Positions 1-9,959 of a DNA stretch of 64,000 nt are shown in pieces (positions within the stretch are counted from its first letter, which is position 1; the number at the start of each line of letters is the position of its first letter). The stretch comes from Charina bottae (lineage: Eukaryota; Chordata; Lepidosauria; Squamata; Charinaidae): NCBI GenBank assembly GCA_023362775.1, contig JALMGJ010000025.1:6338001-6402000 (forward strand). The letters are read 5' to 3'. Position numbers and translations under genes: made by a program. The notes under the pieces are model-generated. The model saw nothing but the letters and a program-made list of their open reading frames with translations. It was not told where the DNA came from and did not search any database.

Positions 1-317
1 GACCGATATCTACACAAAAATTCCAATCACCACCCACGACAAAAGAGAGGCATGATCAAAACCTTGGTGGATCGTGCTAATCGAAACTGTGAAACCCAAT
101 TTCTCAACAATGAACTCAACCATCTGAATTGGGTCCTACAGGCAAATGGCTATTCCAAGAATGAAATAAAAAGAGCCATCAAACCAAGAAAACAACATCC
201 AACTGAAGAAAAACAGCCCCCCACAAACAAAGTATTCCTGCCCTACATCAAAGGAGTCACTGACCGCATGGGAAAACTGATGGAAAAACACAACTTTCAA
301 ACAGTCTTCAGACCTAT
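1..317 (+). mobile_element. Penelope-like element, RT-to-endonuclease linker (partial)
   Basis: This is the C-terminal part of a Penelope-like element (PLE) reverse transcriptase and the linker before its endonuclease. It is open from the window edge and enters at the DRYLHK...HHPRQKRG region, followed by LVDRA and LQANGYS, a pattern I recognise from athena/Penelope-type RTs. The frame runs to FQTVFRP near 312 and then changes to unrelated sequence, so the GIY-YIG domain that should follow is missing on this strand. That domain appears in the opposite orientation just to the right (318-1036), and its sequence resumes almost exactly where this one stops. The element's catalytic RT core must lie left of the window. 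Family assignment rests on remembered motifs, and the boundary at about 317 is approximate. Confidence 0.8.
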
Positions 318-1036
318 GTATTGTCGAAGGCTTTCACGGCCGGAGTTCAATGGCTGTTGTGGGTCTTCCGGGCTGTGTGGCCGTGTTCTGGAAGTTGTGG
401 TTCCTAACGTTTCGCCAGCATCTGTGGCCAGCATCTTCAGAGGGCAGGAGCACAGATAGAACCAAAATCTCTGTGCCCAGGTAGAGTGGCAATGTTCTAT
501 TTATAGAGCTAAATTATAGGAGATTAGGTGGGGTTTTTTTGTTGTGTTGAAATGTTAACGAGTGGCTGATGAGCGTGATTAGCATGTTCATTGTGAGAAG
601 TATTCCCATGACCTGGTGGTTGGACTGAGTTCGTTGACCTTTTGCAGGCTGTGTTTTTCAGGACTGGTAGCCAGGTTTTGCTAATTTTTAAACTTTCTTC
701 TTTTTTATTGTAACTGTGCTGGTGTTTGTGAATTTCAATGGCTTCTCTGTATAATCTGGTGTAGTGGCTTTTGGTGTTGTCCAGTATTTCTGTGTTTTCA
801 AATAGGATTTTGTGTCCCGTTTGCTTGAGAGCATGTTCAGCTACTGAAGATTTTTCCGGTTGCTGTAGTCTGCAGTGTCTTTCGTGTTCTTTTATCCTGG
901 TGTGAATGCTTCGTTTTGTGGTTCCGATGTATACTTGTCCGCAGCTGCATGGTATGCGGTATACTCCTGCAGCGGTGCGGGGGTCCCTTTTGTCTTTAGC
1001 TGATTTTAGCATTTGTTGTATTTGTATTTGTTGTAT
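318..1036 (-). mobile_element. Penelope-like element: GIY-YIG endonuclease end plus terminal repeat
   Basis: On the minus strand the frame from about 1036 to 524 encodes a PLE GIY-YIG endonuclease. GVYRIPCSCGQVYIG supplies the GIY and YIG signatures, then come RIKEHERHC, a VAEHAL segment and YREAIEIHKH with the catalytic glutamate, and KTWLPVL near the end. This domain nicks target DNA so that the PLE reverse transcriptase can prime. After the stop at about 524 the strand continues into a terminal repeat (pLTR) with a TATA-like tataaatag near 500, a hammerhead-like core at 409-440 and an end at about 318. The copy starts at IQQMLK, just downstream of where the plus-strand piece (1-317) breaks off. 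It is joined in frame to BovB sequence at its upstream end, which makes a chimeric 246-codon frame that is not a gene. Confidence 0.85.
409..440 (-). ncRNA. Hammerhead-ribozyme-like core in PLE terminal repeat
   Basis: The minus strand reads CTGAAGA, one extra T, GCTGGC, a 7-nt loop, GCTGGC, then GAAA. The two 6-mers can pair as stem II with two G-U wobbles, and CTGANGA with GAAA are the conserved core boxes of a hammerhead. PLE terminal repeats are known to carry hammerhead motifs, where self-cleavage is thought to process the RNA. I did not establish stems I and III or a cleavage site, and the single T between the first box and stem II is non-canonical. A second copy with the same plan is at 28134-28163. 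Confidence 0.45.
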
Positions 1037-1286
1037 AGCCTTCCTTGTGGTCCAGCTCTCACAGCCATAGGTTACTACAGGGAATACCATTGCTTTAACT
1101 ATGCGGACCTTTGTTGTCAGTGTGATGTCTCTGTTCTTAACTATTTTATCAAGATTTGCCATTGCTCTCCTCCCAAGAAGTAGACGTCTTCTGATTTCCT
1201 GGCTGCAGTCAGCGTCTGCAGTAATCTTTGCGCCTAGAAATACAAAGTCTGTCACTGCCTCCACTTTTTCTCCCTCTATTTGCCAT
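1037..1286 (-). mobile_element. BovB (RTE) LINE fragment, RT thumb region
   Basis: The minus strand encodes the BovB segment from WQIEGEKVEAV through VFLGAKITADADC, RRLLLGRRAMANLDKIV and VFPVVTYGCESW, which matches the other BovB copies here. It breaks off at about 1286 upstream and at about 1037 downstream, where PLE sequence takes over. A short duplicated stretch (tttgtattt / tttgttgta) marks the junction at 1013-1038. The downstream third of the element (the FELWCWRKILRV region and the 3' UTR) is absent. If the PLE landed inside this BovB, the missing part should lie left of the window. Confidence 0.85.
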
Positions 1287-1636
1287 AAAGCTGCACTTTA
1301 CAGGAGGGCAAATTATTTTCAAGTGTATGGTTTCTGTACTATGTGGCAGCTATTATGATGCCTTTCCCATTGGTTTCAGTATTTACAGTAGTAAATGACT
1401 GCGTAGTGGTATCACATAAATTCATTCTAACTTGCAACTGGCTTGACCTGTGTTGCATCTGCAAGCTTTCTGAGAAGAAATATATAACATCTTTTGTCAT
1501 ATGTATATGTACACACATATGTATAGTGTGTGTGTATGTGTGTATAAACAAGCATTTGCGTATAATTTTAACGTTGTTGTCTGTGTAGTGAATTGCTGTT
1601 GCACCCAGATTTTAAATAAAAACACAGGGAACTTTT
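1287..1636. other. Unassigned sequence
   Basis: AT-rich DNA without a recognised gene or repeat. There is a degenerate (TA/TG) stretch at about 1496-1546. Confidence 0.4.
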
Positions 1637-1943
1637 TTATCCTTGTTTTTGTTGTTGTTCAGTTGTTTAGTCGTGTCCGACTCTTTGTGACCTCATGGAC
1701 CATAGCACGCCAGGCCTTCCTGTCCTCCACTGCCTCCCAGAGTTTACTCAAATTCATGTTCATTACATCGGTGATGCTATCTAACCATCTCATCCTCTGC
1801 CGTCCCCTTCTCCTTTTGCCTTCAGTCTTTCCCAGCATCAGGGTCTTTTCCAGTGAGTCCTCTCTTCGCATTAGGTGGCCAAAGTATTTGAGCTTCAGCT
1901 TCAGCATCTGTCCTTCCAATGAGCAGTCAGGGTTATCCTTGTT
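1637..1943 (-). mobile_element. BovB 3' end insertion with 11-bp target-site duplication
   Basis: This 5'-truncated BovB 3' end lies in reverse. The minus-strand frame reads LKLKYFGHLMRREDSLEKTLML, then RRRRGRQRMRWLD and KSRTRL, the far C terminus of BovB ORF2, followed by the (CAA)n-type tail. It is flanked by an exact 11-bp direct repeat, ttatccttgtt, at 1637-1647 and 1933-1943, a target-site duplication that proves one retrotransposition event with insert 1648-1932. Its protein is closer to the HLMRREDSLEKTLML subtype than to the HIMRRQDTLEKMLML subtype of the copies at 3.7, 24.3 and 61.7 kb, so at least two BovB lineages are present. Confidence 0.92.
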
Positions 1944-2648
1944 AGGTTTTAGCAAAAAAGAATCTTAGGTGGAGCTGTAAACTGACTCCGATTCTTCTCC
2001 TCTGCTCTCCATCTGGGCTACTTCCATACGGCCACTAGGGGGAGGTCTTGACATAGGATTGCCTTCCCAGGAGGAGATTCTTAATCTCCGCTCACTTTGC
2101 TGTCTTCACATAAAGAAAAGCCGTCTGAATCAGGACAGATCTTGCTACCTTGATGAATCAGAGCTGCCACTCAAACTGTAGTGCTAAATTATATTAGCAC
2201 AAAGGCAACCACTCAGCTATTTTAAGCTGTGTCTTTTTAGCTGCCGATAAATGAAATGAAAAATAGCATTATATCTTAGTCACAAGTGTTCTCATTCCTA
2301 GGCACCTTCACATTGCGTCCTTCTTTTCCATTCTCACAATCACTGGGGTTCATTTATTTATTGTGTATTAGGTGGGTGATTATTTTGATTTCGATGCATG
2401 GATACAGTTCTCCTCAGCTGAAAAGTATTTCTGCCATTAATTTTCATGGGATGAGGATACGCATTACAGTAGTTCCTATATCTCTCTGCAACCTTCCTCC
2501 CTAATTCTCTGCCTATTTATCCACTTCACGTCCTCCTCTGCTTCTTTTTCCCACACTACCCTTGATATTTCAGAATTATTGATGAGTGTTTATTTTTAAC
2601 CAGCTTGATCTTGGAATCTCAGTTTGCCTTTTCTATTTAATAACATAT
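1944..2648. other. Unassigned sequence between BovB insertions
   Basis: About 700 bases with no recognised gene, RNA or repeat. A 72-codon plus-strand open frame at 2286-2504 has no recognisable motif and is probably chance. Confidence 0.4.
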
Positions 2649-3986
2649 ACATTCCAAATATATCCCCATACCAAAAAAGGGAAACACTAAAGAATGTTCA
2701 AACTATCGAACAGTGGCACTTATTTCACAGGCCAGTAAGGTAATGCTCAAGATCCTGCAAGGTAGACTCCAGCAATTCATGGAGTGAGAATTGCCAGATG
2801 TACAAGCTGGGTTTAGAAAAGGCAGAGGAACTAGAGACCAAATTGCCAATATCCGCTGGATAATGGAGAAAGCTAGGGAGTTTCAGAAAAACATCAATTT
2901 CTGTTTTATTGACTATTCTAAAGCCTTTGACTGTGTGGATCATAACAAATTGTGGCAAGTTCTTGGTGGTATGGGGATACCAAGTCATCTTGTCTGCCTC
3001 CTGAGGAATCTGTATAACGACCAAGTGGCAATGGTAAGAACAGAGCACGGAACAACAGACTGGTTTAAGATTGGGAAAGGAGTATGGCAGGGTTGTATAC
3101 TCTCACCCTACCTATTCAACCTGTATGCAGAACACATCATGTGACATGCTGGGCTTGAGTTAAAATCGTTGGAAGAAACATTAACAATCTCAGATATGCA
3201 GATGATACCACTTTGATGGCTGAAAGCGAGGAGGAGCTGAGGAGCCTTATGACGAAGGTGAAAGAAGAAAGTGCAAAAGCTGGGTTGCAGTTAAACCTCA
3301 AAAAAACCAAGATTATGGCAACCAGATTGATTGATAACTGGCAAATAGAGGGAGAAAAAGTGGAGGCAGTGACAGACTTTGTATTTCTAGGCGCAAAGAT
3401 TACTGCAGACGCTGACTGCAGCCAGGAAATCAGAAGAGGTTTACTTCTTGGGAGGAGAGCAATGGCAAATCTCGATAAAATAGTTAAGAGCAGAGACATC
3501 ACGCTGACAACAAAGGTCCGCATAGTTAAAGCAATGGTATTCCCAGTAGTAACCTATGGCTGCGAGAGCTGGACCATAAGGAAGTCTGAGCGAAGGAAGA
3601 TAGATGCTTTTGAACTGTGGTGTTGGAGGAAAATTCTGAGAGTGCCTTGGACTGCAAGAAGATCAAACCAGTCCATCCTCCAGGAAATAAAGCCAGACTG
3701 CTCCCTTGAGGGAATGATATTAAAGGCAAAATTGAAGTACTTTGGCCACATAATGAGAAGACAGGATACCCTGGAGAAGATGCTGATGCTAGGGAAAGTG
3801 GAAGGCAAAAGGAAGAGGGGCTGACCAAGTGCAAGATGGATGGATGATATTCTGGAGGTGACGGACTCGACCGTGGGGGAGCTGGGGATGGCGACGGCCG
3901 ACAGGAAGCTCTGGCATGGGCTGGTCCATGAAGTCATGAAGAGTCGGAAGCGACTGAACGAATAAACAACAACATTCCAATTATAT
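2649..3986 (+). mobile_element. BovB (RTE) LINE, 5'-truncated and decayed
   Basis: Reverse transcriptase of a BovB LINE from the PIPKKG motif through QAGFRKGRGTRDQI, FCFIDYSKAFDCVDH (first catalytic aspartate), GCILSPYLFNLYAEHIM and the NNLRYADDTTLM catalytic box (about 3180-3215) to the C-terminal RWMDDILEV and the 3' UTR ending in ataaacaacaac. Defects are visible: an E-to-stop change near 2787, R-to-W at about 3085, R-to-stop at 3141, a 16-base deletion near 3155 between two GGCTTGAG-like repeats, and CGA-to-TGA at about 3823. Flanks carry a 15-bp near-perfect repeat, acattccaa(a/t)tatat, at 2649-2663 and 3972-3986, consistent with a target-site duplication. The element is truncated upstream of the RT palm and lacks the endonuclease, so it is dead. 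Confidence 0.93.
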
Positions 3987-4465
3987 AAAAGGTCATACCA
4001 AAATAACTCACTAAGACCAGATACTTGTGTTCATTTTCAAAACTATCTCATGGCCCTTTAGAAACTGGGCCTCCATTCTGCTACAGTATCTCCCTTCGTG
4101 TCTACCAGGTTCTTTGTTCCAGCTAAATTTATTTTATTTTAGATTGCTTTTATTTAGAAATTAAATGGCAAGGACCAATTTGCAACATCACCTTTATTTC
4201 CAAGAGTGCCCCTGGGTACTCCATAAACTCCAGAGTAGCTCTTAGAAAATTAAAATTATGGCAGTCTAGTGCTTTATTTAGAATTGTGCCTACCTACATA
4301 CAGTATTTAAAGCAGGGATGAGCAACCTTCAATCTGCCTGTGCCTGTAGCAAATGGACAATTTTCAGTGGTGCAGTTCTTCCATTTTTATCAAATTTACA
4401 AGTGTATTTTTGGTCCTAAAGCAACTAAAAAACATTTCCCCCCATTACAATTTTGCACCTTTTTA
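3987..4465. other. Unassigned sequence
   Basis: About 480 AT-rich bases with no recognised feature. Confidence 0.4.
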
Positions 4466-5000
4466 TTTTTATTTATTTTATTTATGTTCTATCCCGCCTT
4501 TATTATTTTTATAAATAACTCAAGACGGCGAACGTACTAATACTCCTTCCTCCTCCTATTTTCCCCACAACAACAACCCTGTGAGGTGAGTTGGGCTGAG
4601 AGAGTGTGACTGGAGTGACTGGCCCAAGGTCACCCAGCCGGCTTTCATGCCTCAGGCGGGACTAGAACTCTCAGTCTCCTGGTTTGCCATTGGCTCCTTC
4701 CTAGGGCTGAGAGACAGGGACTGGCCCAAGGTCACCCAGCCGGCTTTCATGCCTAAGGCGGGACTAGAACTCTCAGTCTCCTGGTTTGCTATTGGCTCCT
4801 TCCTAGGGCTGATTGACTGGCCCAGGGTCACCCAGCCGGCTTTCATGCCTGAGGCGGGACTAGAACTCTCAAGTCTCCTGGTTTGCCATTGGCTCCTTCC
4901 TAGGGCTGAGAGACAGGGACTGGCCCAAGGTCACCCAGCCGGCTTTCATGCCTAAGGCAGGACTAGAACTCTCAGTCTCTCAGTCTTCTAGCCTGTTGCA
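4466..5000 (-). mobile_element. MIR-type CORE-SINE with internally amplified core
   Basis: A tRNA-derived SINE in reverse. Its L2-type tail (cgcctttattattttta, then ctcaagacggcg) is at about 4490-4530. The CORE/MIR-like block follows, with ggcccaaggtcacccagc as the reverse complement of the MIR signature gctgggtgaccttgg. The tRNA head side is at the right end near 5000. Between core and head the segment is repeated four times (listed separately). A 102-codon plus-strand frame across the repeats is an artefact. MIR-type SINEs are copied by L2 reverse transcriptase, and L2 is present at 54.6 kb. The subfamily name is not known to me. Confidence 0.8.
4617..4985. repeat. Four-copy tandem array of a SINE core segment
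   Basis: The block beginning gactggccca(a/g)ggtcaccc recurs with its ggccc at 4621, 4723, 4819 and 4922, giving units of 102, 96 and 103 bases and a fourth partial unit. Units differ by point changes and small indels, so the array is not freshly made. The spacer gtttgc(c/t)attggctccttcctaggg resembles the body of the second SINE type seen at 38838-39062 (gtttgccattgcctccttcctggg), not the L2-tailed type. Confidence 0.88.
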
Positions 5001-5309
5001 CATTTGAGGGAGGTTTTAAGGGTGGGAATAGAAGTAATCTGCCTCCCAATAGTTCTCTACTCCTACTTTAATCACACTACAAATCACCTTTCCAGCTACC
5101 TTTGTGGCTTCCTAAAGCTGAGAAGTAGAGCAGCCACTCAAGTCTTGCATCTTTCTCTCTGTGTCTGTGTGTATGTAAACGTGGCTCATGCTTGTCACAA
5201 ATACATGGTGCAGCTATATAACTGTTCTGCAGATTGCTTGAGTTTTTACTTATCCACCAGTTGAAGGCAGATGTACACCTGTAGAACAGCCATTTTGCTG
5301 GTGTCTCTC
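5001..5309. other. Unassigned sequence
   Basis: About 310 bases, nothing recognised beyond a short GT-rich patch at 5160-5175. Confidence 0.35.
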
Positions 5310-5395
5310 TATACCAGTGTTTCTCAACCTTGGCAACTTTAAGAGTGTGAACTTCAACTCCCAGAATTCCTCAGCCAGCATTAAATACAGTGGGG
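5310..5395 (+). mobile_element. hAT foldback MITE, left half only
   Basis: Begins with cagtgtttctcaaccttgg and runs through aactttaaga...cttcaactcccagaattcc. This matches the left arm of the complete 135-bp foldback element at 48043-48177. The right arm is missing, so it is a one-armed relic. These short elements are moved by a hAT transposase supplied in trans. Confidence 0.7.
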
Positions 5396-6249
5396 AGGGG
5401 CACCATTGAAGTCTGTGTGGCTAAGTAGAAGGCTAAAGTCAAATGAGCCTGGACAAGTGCTTAACTAGCCTGGGCAAACGCCTTTTGGCCCCATCAAAAA
5501 ATTGCAAATGCCGGAACAAAAGGATCATAAATCCTGGCTCACTACTGGCTGCGATTCAAATTTTGCAACAAAGCAGAATATATGAAGTCAGCTAAGGATG
5601 TATAAGCCATATGTACAAATGTCTTAACATTAATTTTTTTTGATGCACTTCCTTTGTAATATGTGAAGCATTAACCTATACATTCTGTATGCATAATGCT
5701 TCTTTGTACAATTCTGGAACACTCATATAAAAGATCTATCTGCTTGTATTCCACACTTTATTTTAGAGGCCGGAAATCAGTTATTTTATGCATTCTCTGA
5801 TTGTGTATCTTTCCCTTCCAGTGGTCATCTGGATTTATCCAATGCTTTCTGACGCTTGCTTATAAAGGGTCTAAATGTATGGTTTAAAGGCTACGTTTCT
5901 CGTAAGTCAGCACTGGAGTGGATGTGTTCATTCCCTGGATCGTGTAAGCAGATCGAAAAACAAACAAACTCTAGAAGAGGAATGTGCTGATACAGTCTTT
6001 TTATTGGTTTTTAATGCATCAAACATGCAAAAAAGGAGGGAAAACAGGTAACAATAAATTTAGAAATGCAGAAGAGTCACCCCACAGTATTCAAGTATTG
6101 ATAGTCAATTGTCAAAAGCACATTTACAGCTTTTGAAACCGGATGAAATGTTCAATTTGCTCCTTTCAAATAACAGTAAATTAAGAAATAAATCTAAGGC
6201 TACAATTCCATGCATACTCACTTGGGAGGAAGCCCCACTCACATTTATT
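5396..6249. other. Unassigned sequence
   Basis: About 850 bases without a recognised gene or repeat. Confidence 0.35.
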
Positions 6250-6385
6250 TGGGGGTAGTGGTAGAGAATTGGACTTTATGTACAGAAAAGATAGCATGAT
6301 TCAGTGGTTGGAGCGGTGATCATCTCTTAGATTGTGATGCAAGTATTGGTTCAAACTGACCGAGTGGCTCTGGGTTAAAATGGTC
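6250..6385 (+). mobile_element. Possible tRNA-SINE remnant
   Basis: The stretch gattcagtggttggagcggtg followed by tattggttcaaactgac resembles the A box and B box of a tRNA-derived SINE head, about 45 bases apart. No core or tail was recognised, so this is a weak call. Confidence 0.3.
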
Positions 6386-6390
6386 TAGAA

Positions 6391-6789
6391 TCACCCCAGA
6401 TGTAATATGAAAGTCTGGTTAATTTCAAAATGGAAGGAAAGGGACCTGTTCTCTTTGTAGCCATGCCAGAGAAGGAGGGAAAACCTCAAGCCTGGGGTAG
6501 TTATTGCTCCTGTATGGATGTGAGGCTGATCCGTCGCCCCACTGGTCACTAGGGTTAATTTGGCTGATCTGCTGACAAGGTGGGTGTCCCCTTCCTCCCC
6601 CACTGCTCCATGTGCCTCCCGCCTGAAGCTGTGCACTCGGCGGAAGAGGATGACCATCCCAGGCAGAAATATTGCTCCTGTGCCTAACGCTAAACCTCGC
6701 GTACTTAAGTGAAGTGGCCTTATTATTATGGCCAGTTTTGCACCTCCCAGAAAGAAGGCACAGATTTGCACGGGCATTTTCATGGACAC
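6391..6789 (-). other. Unrecognised 132-codon open frame
   Basis: A minus-strand frame starting MSMKMPVQICAFFLGG, with two hydrophobic stretches in its first 50 residues that could span a membrane. I do not recognise the product. Local GC is higher than in the surroundings, which alone makes longer chance frames. There is no clear promoter and no homology I can name. It may be chance, a decayed exon, or an unknown repeat. Confidence 0.15.
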
Positions 6790-8652
6790 ATCTGGAAATG
6801 ATGTGTGTGCATTATGGATTCATTTATTTACAAAAATCTGTAGGCCTCATCTTCCTAAGACTCTAACACATATGTAAAGAAATCAACTTGGGAATAAGGA
6901 TTATGATTTCAATAAAAGGACAGTACTTTTCACCACCGAAGAAAAGGCTGTGATTAGCTGAAGTGCTTGCTTAGTTTGTTGTCCAAGTGCTGGCAGTAGG
7001 CGAGCAATTTCATTTCCCCCCCCCCCCCCCAGATTTGGATTGAATAAAGTAGGACACATAGCCATCTTAAGCAGATAGTACTTTGTGTAAGGGCACAACC
7101 CATCAAGCATTGTTGTTCTACTCATTTCAGCTGTGCTGTATGGACAATTGTTGTCCAAATCTCACTGTCATATGTACCAACGGCAAGCTTAGCTGGTATT
7201 GGTTGCTATCACGTGGTTATCCATTGTAAAAACGGGGTATTTCTGGGGTATAGGTGCTTGATAGATTGCATCTCTGCTGCTGATGCAACTGGTTACCATT
7301 GCTTACAAATAAATAATAATTTACCCATGAAGGGAGATGTTGTTTCAGAGGATACACAAAGAAGGGTTCCCCTCCTGCCACTGTCCATCTTGGATTCTGC
7401 AGGAAAGGACTTTAGCAATGGCATCAAAGCAGTGAAGGTGAGTTGTGATAATTTTAATATAAAGAAGGGAGCTGGAACAAAGATGCTACACTGGAGAAGA
7501 GGTGCCAATCTCCAGGATGGAGACCTGGATCTCCACCCCACCTTCAGGGAATAAGGCTCCCTGCCTAGTTGTGGTTTGCCTGCTGCTGCCACGTCCTCAC
7601 ACTCGCAAAATAAAAATACCCCTTTCTGCCCCCTGTGCCATTCTCAGAGCTGGCAGGCACTACTGAGATTGGTTTTCACGTTGCACCTTTCACTAACCTG
7701 AATCCAGTAGGGCGGAAATCTAACTTCTTGCCAAGTTTCTTTAGGATTTAACGATGAAGTTTGTTTTTGGCCTCTTTCATTTCCCACCCTTTCTCTTTAA
7801 TCTCCCGCGCCTTCTCTGCCTCCTCCCATTTCCCTTTGAATGTTGCTTCTTTAAAAGTTTTACAAGCAGCTCCTGTTCCCATATTATTCATGCAGACGCT
7901 TTAGAAGCCTCTTTCAAACAGGCTGTGAAGGATGGAGTTCACTCTTGGGCAAAAAGGTTCTGGAGAAGGTGACTTTATTACTCAGCCAGGCACTCTGCAG
8001 AATACAGATAAATGTCTAGCAGCAGGCTTGTTCTCTGCTCCTTCCCTAGCAGAGCTGGTATCTTTGCGAGCTGGGCGGGGGGGGGGGGCACAATTCAGCA
8101 CTGCCACCTAAACTGCCTCTCTCCCGTGCTGCTCCTGGCTGTGTCTTAAGCCAATTTCGAACATTCCAGTCCAAATTGCACTGGGTTGTTAATGACGCTG
8201 GACTGGTGCTCAGTTTGCACTCTGGCCGCCACAGGACCTGACTGGTTGTTCCCCAGCCTCTTGCCTTTCCTGTCAGTGCAGGGAAGGCAAGTCTCATTGG
8301 CTGACTCCTGTCTAGACCTGTCTATCGGTCCCTGCCTCTCCCGGTTAGGGATCTTAGGGATCATTCCTTCTTCATTCATTCCCATGCCTTTCCTTTGCTT
8401 TTCCAGATCTTTGCACAAAAGAATGACTTTGCAGACCCTTTCTTTTCTCTTTTCCCCCCTTTTGGTTCCATCCTTGCTCTGAGGTTACAATAATCAAAAC
8501 AACAGGTTGTTCTTTTGTTCCTACCTTTCTTTGTAGGTATAATAGAAACTTTGCAGCCAGGAAGAAATATTAGTTCAGGTGCATGGAAACCAGGTAGCAA
8601 CATTCCTACAATGCAGCTTAAAGTTTTATTTTAAAGACGGGGAAAGGAAGTT
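6790..8652. other. Unassigned sequence with C and G homopolymers
   Basis: About 1.86 kb with no recognised gene. It holds a C-run at about 7016-7031 and a G-run at about 8079-8089. Open frames at 7213-7554, 8146-8418 and 8186-8482 overlap on both strands, show no motif and are treated as chance. Confidence 0.35.
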
Positions 8653-9054
8653 ATGCAGAGTAGGGGGAGGGGTGGGAAAGCTGGGGGAGCAGGCTTTAGG
8701 ATTCTAGGCAGAATCCGAAAGGCTGCCCAGGGGGGATGGAAAGATGGAAAGGAGCATGAGAGTCTAGAGTTGAGGATAGTTCACCGACTCAATGGGCCGA
8801 CGTTGGATCGACTGCAAGATTATAAACATAACAGTGACTACCGGCTGGCAGAGAACATAGCAGCCCACAGCCCAGGACTAGAATGGGATGAAGCGCCAGA
8901 GACCGTCCACTTTGAAGGGCTTAAGATGGATCAAGTTGGAAACAGCAGTTTTGAATCCAAGCTGGGGAGCACAAGGCATGGGGCACATTTGCAGTGTGAG
9001 GAGGAGGATGTCATCTATTCCTGCAGTCAGAAAAAAGTGAGTGACCCGTACTAG
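8653..9054 (+). other. Unrecognised 133-codon open frame ending at a splice-donor-like site
   Basis: A plus-strand frame of 133 codons with mixed composition rather than low complexity. No domain is recognised. Near its end the sequence cagaaaaaa is followed by gtgagt (about 9037-9042), a canonical-looking donor, so the frame could be part of an exon. No matching acceptor or neighbouring exon was identified, and the first 40 codons are glycine- and arginine-rich from a G-rich patch. Chance is the simpler explanation. Confidence 0.15.
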
Positions 9055-9308
9055 TGATGGGCTAACCAGAAGGTGCTGATCTGCTCTAAGTGGCAGCAGC
9101 ATTTACTTTTTGAATTGCCCAAATCAAATATCACTCCCCATAGTCGTGCTGGTCCTCCCAGGCCGCACACTGTATGTTTAGGGGGCAATGCAACCCCATC
9201 CAGAGCCAAAGATTGAAATTCTCCAAATCTAGAGGACCCACAGTCCACAGCTACTTGGCCTTATGAGCATTGAGTCTGAGCCTGTTCTCCCCCATCCAGA
9301 CGCCTACA

Positions 9309-9540
9309 CAGGGGTAGGGAACCTTTTTTCTGCCAAGGGCCATTTGGATATTTATAACCGGGGACCAGGGGAGTGGGGGGCGGGGTTTCTGGGATTTCCG
9401 TGGACCGGGGGCCGGAGTTTGCAGGCGGGAGCCAATCACAAGCACTGGGGGGCGGGGTTTGCGGGCAGGAGCCCTGCGGACCTTAGGCGGGAGCCCCGCG
9501 GGCCTTATATGGCCTGAAGGTCTGACGTTGCCCACCCCTA
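9309..9540 (+). mobile_element. hAT MITE (GC-rich, CAGGGGTGGG family), older copy
   Basis: Starts caggggtagggaacc and ends gttgcccacccct(a), with imperfect inverted ends and a GC-rich interior containing repeated gggcggggtttgcggg and gccaatcacaagc. It is homologous end to end with the copy at 52734-52972. Flanks are only imperfectly repeated (gcctaca / ccctaca), so this copy has decayed or its terminus has mutated. It is non-coding and non-autonomous. Confidence 0.8.
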
Positions 9541-9879
9541 CCCTACAGTCTCCAGACACCAAGACAGAACCTTGCTGGTATAACTTGGAGGGCCCAGGGT
9601 TGAGAGTAGAATTGAGTATCATCAACCTCCTGATCATATCTAAACCCATACTATAGATTTGCATTTGTTTCTTACAAAGATTTACAAATATTTCGTATAT
9701 ATGAAATATTTGAAGAACTCTTCTCTGACACAGTTAAAACTCCAAAAGAAAGTCAGCCACCAAAATGTGTCTGAGGCTTGGGCATACAATTGGTAGCATT
9801 TCGATTTCTTTGCTTTAGCTGAAGGTACCAGATCTGCCCCCACCAAATCTCTGCAACCTGTCAAGGGGCTTTAAAATGT
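9541..9879. other. Unassigned sequence
   Basis: About 340 bases with no recognised feature. Confidence 0.35.
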
Positions 9880-9959
9880 AAAACAAAACAAAACAAAACA
9901 AAACAAAACAAAACAAAACAAAACAAAACAAAACAAAACAAAACAAAACAAAACAAAAC
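9880..9959. repeat. (AAAAC)n microsatellite
   Basis: Sixteen perfect pentanucleotide units. The minus-strand frames reading FCFVL repeats come from this array and are not proteins. Confidence 0.97.

Noticed and set aside
524..1264. A host gene encoding a fusion of reverse transcriptase and GIY-YIG endonuclease
   Set aside because: The two halves are a BovB fragment and a PLE fragment joined at 1036/1037 by insertion. The frame match is fortuitous.
3526..3980. Minus-strand frames of 102-128 codons
   Set aside because: Shadows of the BovB ORF2. The same shadows recur at each BovB copy (3137-3523, 23620-23922, 24082-24534, 61486-61897, 62281-63567).
4647..4955. 102-residue repetitive protein in tandem units
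   Set aside because: The units are SINE core sequence repeated in about 100-base steps. Lengths of 102, 96 and 103 happen to keep a frame open.
4617..4985. CRISPR-like regularly spaced repeats
   Set aside because: Units are contiguous tandem SINE segments without unique spacers, in a eukaryotic context.
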